From positions 1 through 59,083 of the forward strand of contig SCPZ01000131.1 of assembly GCA_004299305.1 (NCBI GenBank): a stretch of DNA of 59,083 nt, in the 5' to 3' direction. The position numbers and the translations under genes are program-made. The DNA is from Methylobacter sp. GTDB lineage: Bacteria; Pseudomonadota; Gammaproteobacteria; Methylococcales; Methylomonadaceae. Positions 19,740 to 27,851 of the stretch are shown one piece after another. The notes under the pieces were generated by a model that saw only the letters and a list, made by a program, of their open reading frames with translations, had not been told where the DNA came from and ran no database searches. Position 1 is the first letter of the stretch; each line of letters opens with the position of its first letter.

Positions 19740-20093
19740 ATGAAGTTAGTTAGTATCGTCATCATCGCAGGACTTATCCTGCTGTATTTTATAGACATGG
19801 CATTTAAACTAAATCCGTTTAATGCGGAAATGTTAATACACAGCGGGTTGAGATTCTTGGCTGGTTTTTTGGTTCTCGGCATCGGGGTTTTTTATGCCCA
19901 TAAAATCAGCCTCAAATTTGCGGTTTGTTTTGTGTTAGCGCTGGCTTTGGCCGATGACATCTGGGATTACACCCGAAATGTCGATAGCTTTAACTTTGAA
20001 GTCATGTTGCACAGCATGTATATGTTGGCATGGGGGGCTTTGACCGGGTATGTGCTTATGAAGCGGTGGCTGGATGGGCGTAAGCTGGAATAA
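19740..20093 (+). CDS. small inner-membrane protein, unknown function
   Basis: 117 residues, mostly hydrophobic, with about four membrane segments (near residues 3-20, 35-52, 56-75 and 89-107). I do not recognise a family. It starts 18 bases after the Hsp70-like gene stop with an AAGG box 5 bases before the ATG, so the two are probably one transcript. Whether it anchors or serves the Hsp70-like protein is unknown. Confidence 0.7.
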   Translation: MKLVSIVIIAGLILLYFIDMAFKLNPFNAEMLIHSGLRFLAGFLVLGIGVFYAHKISLKFAVCFVLALALADDIWDYTRNVDSFNFEVMLHSMYMLAWGALTGYVLMKRWLDGRKLE

Positions 20094-20291
20094 GGCCATC
20101 CAAGCGCGAGGTGGCGTTTCCGGAGAGTTTGGGTGGTGCGCAGGGATACTAAGACATATCACCACGAAGAGCACGAAGAAAAAGAATTCGTGTAATGCGT
20201 CGACCTCCCCTGTTTTCGCTTACGTTTTCGAACAGGCTCATTCCGACCTACATACTTGATAATCAATAATTGAGCTCAAAGGAAAAGAATC

Positions 20292-22259
20292 ATGGACAAC
20301 CAGCTGCTTACTCTTTCAAAAATATTTACAGAACGATTATTTCGAATCCCAGACTACCAGCGTGGTTATGCATGGACGGAAAAGCAACTAAAGGACTTTT
20401 GGAATGACATCCAACAGCTTGAGTCCAATAATCACCACTATACCGGTGTCCTTACACTTGAAAGTGTTTCAAGCGATGTATATCACCAGTGGGATGATGA
20501 TTCATGGATTATAGAAGCAAAGAGTTATCAGCCGTATTTTGTCGTCGATGGACAGCAGCGATTGACTACTGCAATTATCTTGATTCAAGCAATATTGGAG
20601 CGAGTTGAAACTGGAGAAAAACTCAACTTCACTGATCGTGCGGACATCCAGCGTAAATTCATTTTCGATTCCAAGGGCGATGGTATTTCTCGCTCCTATT
20701 TGTTCGGTTACGAGAGAGATAATCCGAGCTATGAGTTTCTAAAAACAAAAATATTTTGCGAGCGCTCATCAAGCGCTCCAGCAGAAGAGACTGTATACAC
20801 GCAAAATTTAGCTTATGCCAAGCAGTTTTTCGTTGATCGCCTCGCCACTCTATCGCTCTCTGATATTGAAGTTCTATATAAAAAGGCTACGCAGCAATTA
20901 CTGTTTAATATTTTTACTATTACTGAGGATGTCGATGTTTGCGTGGCTTTCGAGACGATGAACAATCGCGGAAAACCCTTATCATATCTCGAACTCTTGA
21001 AAAATAGGTTGATCTATCTATCGCTAAAGTTCGATGCTCCCGATTTTGAGCGCAAAAAGCTCCGTGGAACTATCAATAACTGTTGGAAAGCAATCTATCA
21101 CAACCTAGGGCGTAACAAAGAACAGCCACTCGACGATGATCGCTTTTTGCAAACCCACTATGTGATTTATTTCGGCAAGAGTATTGTCGATAAAACAGCT
21201 ACTGATGAGTCTGCACGCTATCGGAGACTCTATCATGCAGATTACGCTAGCGATCTACTTGAAAATCGCTTTGTTCCCCGAAATGTAACATCTGATGCTT
21301 CTTCAGAAAAAAGAATTACCCTTTCTGATGTTTATCAATACGTAAGTTCTCTTCAAGAAGCTGTCGAGACATGGTACAAGATGTGGAACCCCTTTGATTC
21401 GGATTTTACCCCTGAAATAATAACTTGGTTGGACAAAATAAACCGCCTCAACATGCCCCTATTTCAGCCTTTGGTGTTAGTGTTTCTTCAGTCGGAGCAG
21501 TCAGAGTCGAATCGTCTTGTATTCCTCCGAGCCATAGAACGTCAGTTGTTTGTTATGTCACTTCTAAATCGGCGCTATGAATTTCAATATCCTTTCGAAA
21601 TTAATTCGGACTGCTTTCTGCTAGCAATTGAATTGGGGGCTGGCAAACTAAGTGCGGAGAAAGTTACGAGGCATATTACTGATAAAACTACAAGTTGGTC
21701 GAAGAACAAGGATTTTATCCGCGATGTTATTAATCGTTTTCGTTCATCCGGTTTTTATAATTGGGATGGTATCGGCTATTTTCTGTTTGAATACAATCTT
21801 GATTTACAACATCGTTCCAAGACAAGCCGACCAAAGATATTTTGGTCAGAATTCAGTGAACAGAAATATGACTATGTGTCGATAGAGCATATTTATCCAC
21901 GACAAGCTCGTAATGAATATTGGACTTCGCGTTTTAAGGGGCTAACACAGAAACAAAAGGAGGCGTTACGCGATTCACTTGGCAATCTCTTACCATTATC
22001 TAAGCCAAAAAACTCAAGTCTTTCGAATAAACCATTTCCTGATAAGGTGGACGGAAAGCAAGAGTCAGCTGTTGGCTACCGCTTTGGGTGTTATGCAGAG
22101 AACGAGGTTTCCAAAGAGAAAGAATGGACATCTGAAGCGATTTTGCAACGCGGACTTCGTATGCTTAATTTCATGGAACGTCGATGGGGCCTAGAGATTG
22201 GGGATGAAAATCAGAAGAAAGCAATGCTTGGTCTTGACTTCATGAAGCACGATAGCTGA
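20292..22259 (+). CDS. DUF262/DUF1524 (GmrSD-type) protein
   Basis: A 655-residue single-chain protein. The N-terminal DUF262 (ParB/Srx-like) domain has FRIPDYQRGYAW near residue 16 and DGQQRLTT at residues 86-93, the nucleotide-binding motif. The C-terminal DUF1524 domain is an HNH-type nuclease with SIEHIYPRQA (His533) and LGNLLPLSKPKNSSLSN. This is the layout of GmrSD type IV restriction enzymes, which cut glucosylated phage DNA, and of related anti-phage proteins. It has a good AAGGA ribosome site 8 bases before the ATG. It stands alone with no methylase or partner beside it. Target is not known. The coding bias looks more AT-rich than that of the neighbours, which suggests transfer. Confidence 0.85.
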   Translation: MDNQLLTLSKIFTERLFRIPDYQRGYAWTEKQLKDFWNDIQQLESNNHHYTGVLTLESVSSDVYHQWDDDSWIIEAKSYQPYFVVDGQQRLTTAIILIQAILERVETGEKLNFTDRADIQRKFIFDSKGDGISRSYLFGYERDNPSYEFLKTKIFCERSSSAPAEETVYTQNLAYAKQFFVDRLATLSLSDIEVLYKKATQQLLFNIFTITEDVDVCVAFETMNNRGKPLSYLELLKNRLIYLSLKFDAPDFERKKLRGTINNCWKAIYHNLGRNKEQPLDDDRFLQTHYVIYFGKSIVDKTATDESARYRRLYHADYASDLLENRFVPRNVTSDASSEKRITLSDVYQYVSSLQEAVETWYKMWNPFDSDFTPEIITWLDKINRLNMPLFQPLVLVFLQSEQSESNRLVFLRAIERQLFVMSLLNRRYEFQYPFEINSDCFLLAIELGAGKLSAEKVTRHITDKTTSWSKNKDFIRDVINRFRSSGFYNWDGIGYFLFEYNLDLQHRSKTSRPKIFWSEFSEQKYDYVSIEHIYPRQARNEYWTSRFKGLTQKQKEALRDSLGNLLPLSKPKNSSLSNKPFPDKVDGKQESAVGYRFGCYAENEVSKEKEWTSEAILQRGLRMLNFMERRWGLEIGDENQKKAMLGLDFMKHDS

Positions 22260-22332
22260 GGTATGTATGTTTGTATAGCCTGCATTTTCGGTGCATTGAC
22301 TGCGCTAGAGGTAATCGTTTTGAAGAGAAACT

Positions 22333-23511
22333 ATGACTGAAACCGATGTCATTATTATCGGCGCAGGGGCATCAGGCCTGATGTGCGCAATTGAGGCGGG
22401 CAAGCGCGGACGTAAGGTGCTGGTTTTGGATCACGCCAACAAGGCCGGGAAGAAAATCCTAATGTCCGGCGGCGGTCGTTGCAATTTCACCAATTATTCT
22501 ATTGAGCCGGATAACTATATTTCCCATAACCCACATTTTTGCAAATCGGCTCTGAGCCGCTATACCCAGTGGGATTTTTTGGCTTTAATCGGGCGCTACC
22601 AAATCCCTTTCCATGAACGGGATCACGGGCAGCTGTTCTGTAATGAAAGCGCCAAAGATATTTTGGATATGTTACTGGCCGAATGCGGCAAGTCTGGCGT
22701 GGTTGTGCAGTTGAATACCCGCATCGACTCAGTTGAACGATCGTCTGACCGCTTCCATCTTAAAACCAGCCATGGCAATTTTACCGGTCAGTCATTAGTG
22801 GTTGCGACAGGCGGCTTGTCGATACCTAAAATGGGTGCGACGCCGTTGGGCTATAAAATAGCCGAGCAATTTGGCATTAAGGTGTTGCCAACCAGCGCAG
22901 GCCTGGTTCCGTTCACCTTACAGCCGGAAGATAAGGAAAAATTCTCTGCGTTATCGGGCATTGCCGTGCCTTGCGTAGTCAGCAATAAACGGCAGAGTTT
23001 CAGTGAAAATGTATTGTTTACGCACCGTGGTTTGAGCGGTCCAGCCATTTTGCAGATTTCATCCTATTGGCGCGCCGGAGAAGCCATTGCGATTAATTTG
23101 CTGCCGCAGCTAAATCTGGATGCAGAGCTTAAAGCTAAACGTCAGCAAAAGATCAAAAATAAGTTAAAAACAATTTTGGAAGGCCATTTGCCCAAACGCT
23201 TGATCAGTAGTTTTTTGCCTGAGGATTTATTGGAAAGGTCGTTACAGGATTTATCGGATAAACAGATTCAGTTAGTTGCAGATCAGCTTCATAATTGGAC
23301 GATTAAACCCAACGGCACTGAGGGTTATCGTACCGCTGAAGTGACTTCCGGCGGGGTTGACTGCGATGCGGTTTCTTCTAAAACTATGGCAAGCAAACAG
23401 GTGCCGGGGCTTTATTTTATTGGCGAAGTGCTGGATGTTACCGGCTGGCTGGGCGGCTATAATTTTCAGTGGGCATGGTCATCCGCTTGGTGCGCAGGTC
23501 AATACTGTTGA
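22333..23511 (+). CDS. BaiN/HI0933-type NAD(P)/FAD-dependent oxidoreductase
   Basis: A 392-residue flavoprotein of the HI0933 (YhiN/BaiN) family. It has an N-terminal dinucleotide fold, VIIIGAGASGLMCAIEAGKRG, the family stretch KILMSGGGRCNFTN, a central insert with FTHRGLSGPAILQISSYW, and the C-terminal VTSGGVDCDAV and GLYFIGEVLDVTGWLGGYNFQWAWSSAW FAD-binding segment (shown here as pieces). The physiological substrate of this family is poorly known. Convergent with the secreted protein at 23742. Confidence 0.9.
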   Translation: MTETDVIIIGAGASGLMCAIEAGKRGRKVLVLDHANKAGKKILMSGGGRCNFTNYSIEPDNYISHNPHFCKSALSRYTQWDFLALIGRYQIPFHERDHGQLFCNESAKDILDMLLAECGKSGVVVQLNTRIDSVERSSDRFHLKTSHGNFTGQSLVVATGGLSIPKMGATPLGYKIAEQFGIKVLPTSAGLVPFTLQPEDKEKFSALSGIAVPCVVSNKRQSFSENVLFTHRGLSGPAILQISSYWRAGEAIAINLLPQLNLDAELKAKRQQKIKNKLKTILEGHLPKRLISSFLPEDLLERSLQDLSDKQIQLVADQLHNWTIKPNGTEGYRTAEVTSGGVDCDAVSSKTMASKQVPGLYFIGEVLDVTGWLGGYNFQWAWSSAWCAGQYC

Positions 23512-23526
23512 TTTTTGTCCTGTTTA

Positions 23527-23685
23527 ATCTACACAAGTACCGGCTCTTTCTTCCTTGAGGGAGAAGGGATGAGGGGGATATAAATGCTTGTTTTTATTCT
23601 CCTCACCCCAACCCTCTCCAACAGGAGAGGGAGCCAGGTCGACTTGCAACCCATTGTATTTATGATACAAAAAAGTTGTGTAGAT
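23527..23685. mobile_element. MITE-like element, GTATCTACACA family, copy 2
   Basis: Begins ATCTACACAAG (23527-23537) and ends TTGTGTAGAT (23676-23685), an inverted pair. Between them are the common CTTGAGGGAGAAGG / CAACCCTCTCC stretches. The first 110 bases match 48992-49109 closely. Outside its right end, 23686-23735 matches 1827-1855 in reverse orientation. Confidence 0.6.
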
Positions 23686-23741
23686 AGTTATGCCAGAAGG
23701 GAGAGGGGGACAAAAGCCGCAATCCGTGTGCCATTATTTGT

Positions 23742-25457
23742 TTAAGTACAATCGTTAGATAGCTTAAAACTACCAATCCGGGTTCGCCACAACCAGTTAC
23801 GGCCATCCTTGTTATTGGCATAGTATTGATTGGTGTACCAGAAAGTACAATCATCAACCGGGTCAACCGCCATCATCGAGTAGTCCCCCCAGCGTTCCGT
23901 ACCGCCTGATTGTGCGCCATTACCTTGTTTTAATAGACCTGTTAGGGTTAACACATTGACCGGATCGGTCTGCAAACGTCCGGAAAAACCAATAGCGGGA
24001 TAGACGGACTTACTAGAAATACTGAAGCCTAATGCTAGTTCGCCTTGTTTGTTTAGCGCCGCACTGCCCATCCAGCGTGAGTTGGTATCAGGCGCAAAGC
24101 TGCCTTGTTGCGCAACACTGAGTAGGTCGGTATCGGGCTTATAATTGAGAATATACCAACGTACCGCCGCTTGACCGGAACTTTCGCCTTGAATGGTGTG
24201 GTTAAAGGTCAAACCGGCACACGCTGAAGTTGAATTATCTATCGGACAGCGGTCGCTAAAATAGCGGTATTGCAGGCGATTCATAGGCCTGTCACTGAGT
24301 GCATCCAGCTTTTGATTAACTCCCGGCTGAGGAATGCAAGTGCCGACAGCATTGTTGCACACTTTAGGATTAAATGCGGCTACTTGTAAGGAGCTTCTTT
24401 CTTTAACGGAACCGGTTGCCGACGCTGAAAAATCGGCGCTGACTTCAAAAACCCGCATCCGGGTGGTGGGTAACCAATTTTTATCACCTTGAAATCCAAG
24501 CACATAGTTAGGCGTTCCAGGCGGAGGCTGCGGGCCGTCCAAGTCGGAAGGCAATAAAACACTTAATCTAGGTTTATCGGCTAAATCATGATAATTAACT
24601 GCCGCCGCGCCGCCGATCAGCATTTGAGTTCGGTCAAATACAAGGATTGCATTGCCGCTTGGGGTGTTTCCCGAATATTGGGCGGCGGTCATATAATAGC
24701 CATCTGCCCATACGCCGAATTTAGGGTAATCGGGGAATTTATTGTTAGGCATAATGTAATCGTACACATAATATTGACCGGTTGGGTCGCCAGTCTTGGA
24801 AATCGCAACACATTCATGATAGGGCGGCTTGTCACTGCCGAATTTATCAGTGTTGTAATTGAATTGGCTTAACAACCAACGATCTGCCAGGTGATCATAA
24901 AGCACGATAGGATCACCCTGGTCGTTTTTAGCGCACGCCCCTGTTTTACCGGCTGCGGCAAATAAACCACTTAAACGGCTTGGCGGCGTTAAAGCTAAAC
25001 CGCTTTGTTTATCGAATACTTGAAACAGGTTGTTAACCATTTGCACATAATGCTGCAGTCCTATATCGCCATTGACATCGGCAGGGCTGGATGGAGAACC
25101 GAAGATTTTTGCATTATCCGCCCCACTGAGGCCGTCAAAACTCATAATGGGGTCTATGTTTGTTAATTCTCCGAGTTGACGTTGTGCAGCTATCAAGGGA
25201 TCTAGTGTTTGTAAGGCCTTGGGCGAACTATCTGTTATTTTAGGGGGTGTTGGCTTATGTAACGGTATCACATGAGGGGTTGTGCGTATTTGTTCCGGCG
25301 TTGCGATAATTTCGATTAAGGGAGGTGTTTCACCGGCAGCTACAGCAGCTAATCGTTGTGATTGAATCAATGGGGCAGGTAGCTGTTCTGTCGCAGAAGC
25401 GCTAAGGGGGAAAATAAAAGCAGTTAACAGGATTGAAAAAGGAATTTTTCCAGTCAT
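23742..25457 (-). CDS. secreted protein, beta-propeller-like, unknown function
   Basis: A 571-residue protein with a Sec signal (hydrophobic residues 7-21, cut near ASA-TE). After a Pro-rich lead of about 90 residues comes SFDGLSGADN and ADVNGDIGLQHYVQMVNN, a motif resembling the DTNGxVGxxHYVQ wording seen in some secreted bacterial proteins. The remainder, with many Trp/Gly-rich strands, could be a beta-propeller. Cys pairs (ACAKN, VCNNAVGTC, DRCPIDNSTSAC) suggest disulfides. No catalytic motif recognised. It stands alone, convergent to the flavoprotein gene. Confidence 0.65.
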   Translation of the reverse strand: MTGKIPFSILLTAFIFPLSASATEQLPAPLIQSQRLAAVAAGETPPLIEIIATPEQIRTTPHVIPLHKPTPPKITDSSPKALQTLDPLIAAQRQLGELTNIDPIMSFDGLSGADNAKIFGSPSSPADVNGDIGLQHYVQMVNNLFQVFDKQSGLALTPPSRLSGLFAAAGKTGACAKNDQGDPIVLYDHLADRWLLSQFNYNTDKFGSDKPPYHECVAISKTGDPTGQYYVYDYIMPNNKFPDYPKFGVWADGYYMTAAQYSGNTPSGNAILVFDRTQMLIGGAAAVNYHDLADKPRLSVLLPSDLDGPQPPPGTPNYVLGFQGDKNWLPTTRMRVFEVSADFSASATGSVKERSSLQVAAFNPKVCNNAVGTCIPQPGVNQKLDALSDRPMNRLQYRYFSDRCPIDNSTSACAGLTFNHTIQGESSGQAAVRWYILNYKPDTDLLSVAQQGSFAPDTNSRWMGSAALNKQGELALGFSISSKSVYPAIGFSGRLQTDPVNVLTLTGLLKQGNGAQSGGTERWGDYSMMAVDPVDDCTFWYTNQYYANNKDGRNWLWRTRIGSFKLSNDCT

Positions 25458-25571
25458 AGTTTTTCCTTAAAAGTTGTAGTTCACCGGATTTGATTTTTAG
25501 GTAACTACTCAGCTGCTGCCGAGTAGTTACAATGACTTTTTTATTGTAAGTATTCAGCCCCTTAGCTCCAT

Positions 25572-25654
25572 TTGAAAAATATATTGTTAGGCTAAGACCT
25601 TCCAGGTTTTTAAAACCTGGAAGGTCTAAATACGCTCGGGGCCTGAATAGTTAC
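25572..25654. repeat. 83-bp palindromic repeat, copy 1
   Basis: Contains a perfect inverted repeat with 16-bp arms, AGACCTTCCAGGTTTT (25595-25610) and its complement (25612-25627), around one central T. The flanks (TTGAAAAATATATTGTTA on the left, CTGAATAGTTAC on the right) are also shared with the copy at 52424-52506, so the conserved unit is 83 bases long, not just the hairpin. Confidence 0.85.
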
Positions 25655-25667
25655 TTTTTATTTTATA

Positions 25668-25827
25668 AGGCGATTGCCAAGAATAAATATACCCAAATGG
25701 CGCAGGATTTTTGTTCATCTGCAAGGCGTAAAAATGGGCGCATAGCGAGCTATGCAACCATTTTTACAACGCAGCAGACGGGCAAAAAGACCAGTCAGGT
25801 GGGTATATTTTTCGCCGGAAATCGCCT
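25668..25827. mobile_element. 160-bp near-symmetric palindromic element
   Basis: The two 80-base halves pair without gaps at about 70 percent identity. Ends are AGGCGATT / AATCGCCT, then AAATATACCC / GGGTATATTT further in, TAAAAATGG / CCATTTTTA near the middle, and GCATAGC-GA-GCTATGC at the exact centre (25740-25755). Element midpoint and core midpoint agree (25747.5). It has no coding capacity and looks like a non-autonomous element or a large cruciform repeat. Confidence 0.75.
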
Positions 25828-25889
25828 AAGTTAGTCTGTGGCGTTATATTCTTTTACTGCCGAGTCCTGGTAGGCCGGAGCCTTTGAAC

Positions 25890-27365
25890 TCATTTATTTT
25901 TAGAAGTGAGCTTTTTATAAAAACCTTTCAGTTTTCCTGGCGAATTTTGGATTTTTTCCGGTATTTCATCGTCAAATTGTTGTTCCGTATCCGGCAGCAA
26001 GGGCTGGTCTTCTAGTTCATCCGATGTTGTAACTGTCCATTGCGGTTCTGTTTTAACCGGCTGTTGTTTGGTTTTACCAAACAGGTTTTTGATTTTTCCG
26101 AATGATCCTGCGGCAGGATTAACCTGTGGTTGATCCAGGTCCGGCGATACCGATGGCATTTCTTCGTCCGCCGGTTCCGCTGTTATGCCTGACGGCGCTG
26201 CCGTTTCGACAGTTGCCAGCAATTCAGCGACGGGTTCTTCATCCGGCCAACGACGCATAATTTGCGGTTCTTCATTAATTTGAACGGCTACGCTAGGCTG
26301 TTGTTTGGTTTTACCGAACAGGTTTTTAATTTTCCCGAATGATCCTTTAGCAGGATTAACCGGTGGTTGATCCAGGTCCGGTGATACCGATGGCATTTCT
26401 TCGGCCGCCGGTTCCGCTGTTATGTCTGATGGCGCTGCCGTTTCGTCAGTTGCCAGCAATTCAGCGGCGGGGTCTTCATCCGGCCAGCGACGCATAGTTT
26501 GCGGCTCTGTAAATTGAGGTTCTTCAACTTGAACGACCAAACTATCCTGCTCGGGTTGAACAATCGGGGTTTCCTCAATAGTTGGGCTTTCTTCCAACGG
26601 TATGGGCTGCTGCCAGGAAGTATCGATGGCCTTGATTATTGCCTGTTCAGGTTCAGCCGCTTGTATCACAACAGGTTGGTATTTTTTCAATGTATCGGAT
26701 ATAACCTGTTGGGCATCGTCCTGGTGTTGCAGTATTGATTTTTGTTCTTCAAGCGCTTGTTCCAGCTTGGAAAGCTGATGAGTGTGATTGTCCAAGGTTG
26801 TTTGCAGGGTCTTAAGCAGCGCTTCTTTTTCGGCTAGTTTTGCCGTTTCTGCCTGACAGGTTTGCTGTAAGGCAATTTTTGCTTGCTGTTCGGTACGTAG
26901 TCGTTCTATTAGTTGCATAATGACTTTGTCATGTTGCTGCCATAATGCGTCGGCCTTAACGTCTTCGTTTGCAGATAATGGCCGTTCACCAAGATCAAAA
27001 CTGGTTGCCAGCGTCTGGATAATCTCTGCAATTTGTTTGTTACGTTTATGAATCAGCTGTTTAAGCGCAAAAGTCCGTTGTGTTTCATCTTGAGCGGTGC
27101 GCTGGGCTTGTTCTATTTGTTCAACGCTCGCCGCTAATTCTTCTTGACTCTGTTGTAGCTGTTGTTGCGTGGCATTGAGGGTTTCGATGCTTGCCTTATC
27201 ACTGACCGCTTTGCTTCTTTTTATGGCGGCAATCTTGATATTGTAAAGTATTGCCGTCAGCAGCCAGACAGTTGCAGCTAATGCGGCGGCGTATAACGCA
27301 TTGTTCAGGGTAAAGAGATACCATTCGGAAAGCATAGCTTTGATAAAGGGTAGATATGTTTGCAT
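25890..27365 (-). CDS. membrane-anchored coiled-coil protein with internal duplication
   Basis: A 491-residue protein of unknown function. It has one N-terminal membrane helix (about residues 16-45), a long Gln/Glu-rich coiled coil (about 60-225), and an acidic Pro-rich C-terminal half. That half holds two copies of a 79-residue unit beginning MRRWPDE and ending with GSFGKIKNLFGKTKQQP; the copies (starting at 26495 and 26258) are nearly identical in DNA, so the duplication is recent. The final tail repeats the theme (KLKGFYKKLTSKNK). Basic KIKNLFGKTK patches may bind membrane or nucleic acid. No family recognised; RmuC-like or TolA-like only in general build. Confidence 0.6.
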   Translation of the reverse strand: MQTYLPFIKAMLSEWYLFTLNNALYAAALAATVWLLTAILYNIKIAAIKRSKAVSDKASIETLNATQQQLQQSQEELAASVEQIEQAQRTAQDETQRTFALKQLIHKRNKQIAEIIQTLATSFDLGERPLSANEDVKADALWQQHDKVIMQLIERLRTEQQAKIALQQTCQAETAKLAEKEALLKTLQTTLDNHTHQLSKLEQALEEQKSILQHQDDAQQVISDTLKKYQPVVIQAAEPEQAIIKAIDTSWQQPIPLEESPTIEETPIVQPEQDSLVVQVEEPQFTEPQTMRRWPDEDPAAELLATDETAAPSDITAEPAAEEMPSVSPDLDQPPVNPAKGSFGKIKNLFGKTKQQPSVAVQINEEPQIMRRWPDEEPVAELLATVETAAPSGITAEPADEEMPSVSPDLDQPQVNPAAGSFGKIKNLFGKTKQQPVKTEPQWTVTTSDELEDQPLLPDTEQQFDDEIPEKIQNSPGKLKGFYKKLTSKNK

Positions 27366-27851
27366 AGGAAATCCTCAATAATTAAGACTGTTAATGGAAT
27401 GAAAATAAAATAACTTGAGCATTTCCATTTTTGTGGATACAGCTCCCACGATAACTCCATTTTGTCCAGGTTATTTAATTACCGTTACTCCGTATTGTAC
27501 TCGGAGCACTGTTTGTGACGCTGATATTTTTAACAGAGGCGTTCATACTCGCTATTCGTTTTCCTGTTGGGTGTCGCAAAATGTGATGTTTAGCGTTACA
27601 AATTCAATTCAAGGCAAGTTGGAGTGCAGGCTTCGCCTGCTTGCAGGCGAAGCCTGCACTCCAGATGCCTGAGTTAATGTCGCTTGATCAACGATGGCAT
27701 CTATACCAAGGAGTAGTTACCGTCAAACGGCAACCACTGGACCACTGGACTTATCAATCTTGTTTACCTGTTTTTTCTATAGAGTGCGTGTTTGTGTTAA
27801 TCCGGCTTTGCTCGTATATTATGGGGTTGTTTAAATTGCCGGAATTATTTA
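27366..27851. other. intergenic region upstream of uvrA
   Basis: No convincing gene. It contains the long hairpin at 27620-27663. I looked for a LexA (SOS) box CTGT-N8-ACAG in the 190 bases before uvrA and found none. No clear ribosome site precedes the uvrA ATG. Confidence 0.5.
27620..27663. repeat. perfect 44-nt hairpin
   Basis: Two exact 21-base complementary arms (TGGAGTGCAGGCTTCGCCTG plus C, and reverse) around a TT loop. GC-rich within an AT-rich region and not followed by a T run, so it is not a typical terminator. Could be a REP-type element or part of a short non-coding RNA. Confidence 0.7.

Larger units (their letters stand above)
25458..25889. other. repeat-filled intergenic region
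   Basis: No gene seen. It holds the 83-bp palindromic repeat (25572-25654) and the 160-bp palindrome (25668-25827), listed separately; both lie between two minus-strand genes. Confidence 0.8.

Noticed and set aside
19409-19882. 157-residue minus-strand frame at the end of the Hsp70-like gene
   Set aside because: Antisense shadow covering two plus-strand genes; Ser/Cys-rich nonsense translation.
27664-27851. LexA/SOS box in front of uvrA
   Set aside because: No CTGT-N8-ACAG or close match found before the start.
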